DNA from: Acidobacteriota bacterium
GTDB lineage: Bacteria; Acidobacteriota; Terriglobia; UBA7540
Direction: 5' to 3'
Assembly: GCA_021780055.1 (NCBI GenBank)
Contig: JAJXZM010000515.1
Coordinates: 1-5,226 of the forward strand
Length of the DNA stretch: 5,226 bases
The notes beneath the pieces are model-generated. The model worked only from the letters and a program-made list of their open reading frames with translations. It searched no databases and had not been told where the DNA came from. Positions within the stretch are counted from its first letter, which is position 1. Each line of letters opens with the position of its first letter. The position numbers and the translations under genes were made by a program. Shown here piece after piece: positions 4,438 through 5,226 of this stretch.

Positions 4438-5226
4438 ATGCGCTGGAAACCTTTCAGGTCGGATTACCCGCTGCTGATGATGGCCGTTTTTGCCGTAGGG
4501 CTTGTGCTGGCCGGGGTCCTGCTTTACCGCTGGATCAATCGCGCCAGCATTGCGGACCGCGAGCAGCAGGTGGAATTTCTGAACGCGGCCATGCGGAGCT
4601 TTCGAGGCGAGCTTCTTACGCCGCTGCTGGAAATCCGCTCCACGTTCCGCCCCATTCCGCGGGCGGTGGCGACCGCAGATCTTGAACAATACCTTGCAGG
4701 CTTTTACTCGCAGTGGCGAAGCACGGACGCAAACGGCGCGCTGGTTTCTTCGCTCAGCCTGGCCACTCTGGAGGCTGATGGAAAACTGCAATTCCGGACG
4801 CTTGACACCAAAACCGGGAAGTTCAACCCGGAGCCATGGCCGGAATCACTCGAATTCTTCCGGCCGCACGTTGAAAGCGTCACAGGCGGCGAAGCAGGGC
4901 GGATGGTTTTCTTCCGGGCGGGCGGATTTCCGTTTGCCCTGAACGGCACCCGACCGATGATCGTTGTTCCCCTGATGGCCGCCGGCGAGCACGGGCGTGG
5001 ATTCGCTTTTTGGGCAGGTGGGAGAGGGGAGGCAGGTCCTGGTCCGCCAGCGGAAGTTTTTACGGAGAGACAGGTGCGCCGGCCCGAGACTCAGCCGCCT
5101 GGCGCTGGGCCGCATTTTGGTCTGCCAGCCCGTCCAATGTTTCCGGGCCGGTTGCGCGGCTGGTGCTTCCTTGAACTCGACGTCAGCTATTTAAAGCAGC
5201 ACTTGTTTCCGCAACTGATGGAGCGC
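4438..5226 (+). CDS. Membrane-anchored sensor protein, probable histidine kinase N-terminus, cut by window edge
   Basis: Open for 263 codons from ATG at 4438 to the window edge. A basic N-terminus (MRWKPFR) precedes a membrane helix at about 11-31, followed by 'YRWINRASIADREQQVEFLNAAMRSF' (30-55, two stretches), a helix typical of the start of an extracytoplasmic sensor domain. The domain continues for over 200 residues with 'FYSQWRS' (89-95), 'MIVVPLM' (174-180) and 'GWCFLELDVSYLKQHLFPQLMER' (241-263, two stretches). A Gly/Pro/Arg-rich low-complexity stretch lies at 193-240. The '.GW.F.ELD..YL...L.P.L.ER' ending is what I associate with sensor domains of Acidobacteriota two-component kinases, just before a second membrane helix, but neither a kinase domain nor a second helix is inside the window. 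It could also be another membrane sensor such as a cyclase. Start choice: the only upstream candidate, blocked by a preceding TGA; no ribosome site, so a leaderless start is inferred. Confidence 0.7.
   Translation, partial: MRWKPFRSDYPLLMMAVFAVGLVLAGVLLYRWINRASIADREQQVEFLNAAMRSFRGELLTPLLEIRSTFRPIPRAVATADLEQYLAGFYSQWRSTDANGALVSSLSLATLEADGKLQFRTLDTKTGKFNPEPWPESLEFFRPHVESVTGGEAGRMVFFRAGGFPFALNGTRPMIVVPLMAAGEHGRGFAFWAGGRGEAGPGPPAEVFTERQVRRPETQPPGAGPHFGLPARPMFPGRLRGWCFLELDVSYLKQHLFPQLMER

Overview
The window looks like a piece of an Acidobacteriota chromosome, possibly class Terriglobia. The reasons are moderately high GC, a cassette of ECF sigma factor, one-pass partner and exported protein of a type I associate with that phylum, a 'FSGKW.LD' exported protein, and an interspersed motif that reads 'VILSAAKDP' on the minus strand. 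The assignment rests on recalled family features, not on a search.

Layout, left to right. (1) Positions 1-693, minus strand: the N-terminal part of a secreted family 3 glycoside hydrolase (beta-glucosidase type), cut by the window edge. A good -10 box lies just upstream, bracketed by a perfect 9-bp inverted repeat. (2) Positions 694-1366: a 673-bp stretch with no convincing gene. It holds an AT-richer block of three imperfect repeats (966-1115) whose spacings are multiples of three, a TTGACA-type minus-strand promoter candidate (1245-1273), and two hairpins just after the next gene's stop. (3) Positions 1367-3144, minus strand: a three-gene operon, transcribed from high to low coordinates, of ECF sigma factor, single-pass membrane protein (probable anti-sigma) and exported small protein. 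The first two genes overlap by 11 bp. A promoter resembling the ECF consensus sits directly in front of the sigma gene, which suggests autoregulation. (4) Positions 3145-3443: a 299-bp gap with hairpins and a dispersed-repeat motif. (5) Positions 3444-4229, minus strand: an exported protein with a glycine-rich [YF]PGG repeat tract inserted between two ordinary-looking halves. (6) Positions 4230-4437: a divergent intergenic region with four TAAA-containing half-sites. (7) Positions 4438-5226, plus strand: the N-terminus of a membrane-anchored protein with a large extracytoplasmic domain, probably a sensor histidine kinase, cut by the window edge. Its TATAAT box lies only 8 bp before the ATG, so the mRNA is probably leaderless.

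The common theme is the cell envelope. Every complete or partial protein except the sigma factor is predicted to be exported or membrane-anchored, and two signalling modules (sigma/anti-sigma and a putative sensor kinase) are present. I see no mobile-element genes, tRNA, rRNA or CRISPR array. The most unusual non-coding material is the repeat block and promoter in region 2.
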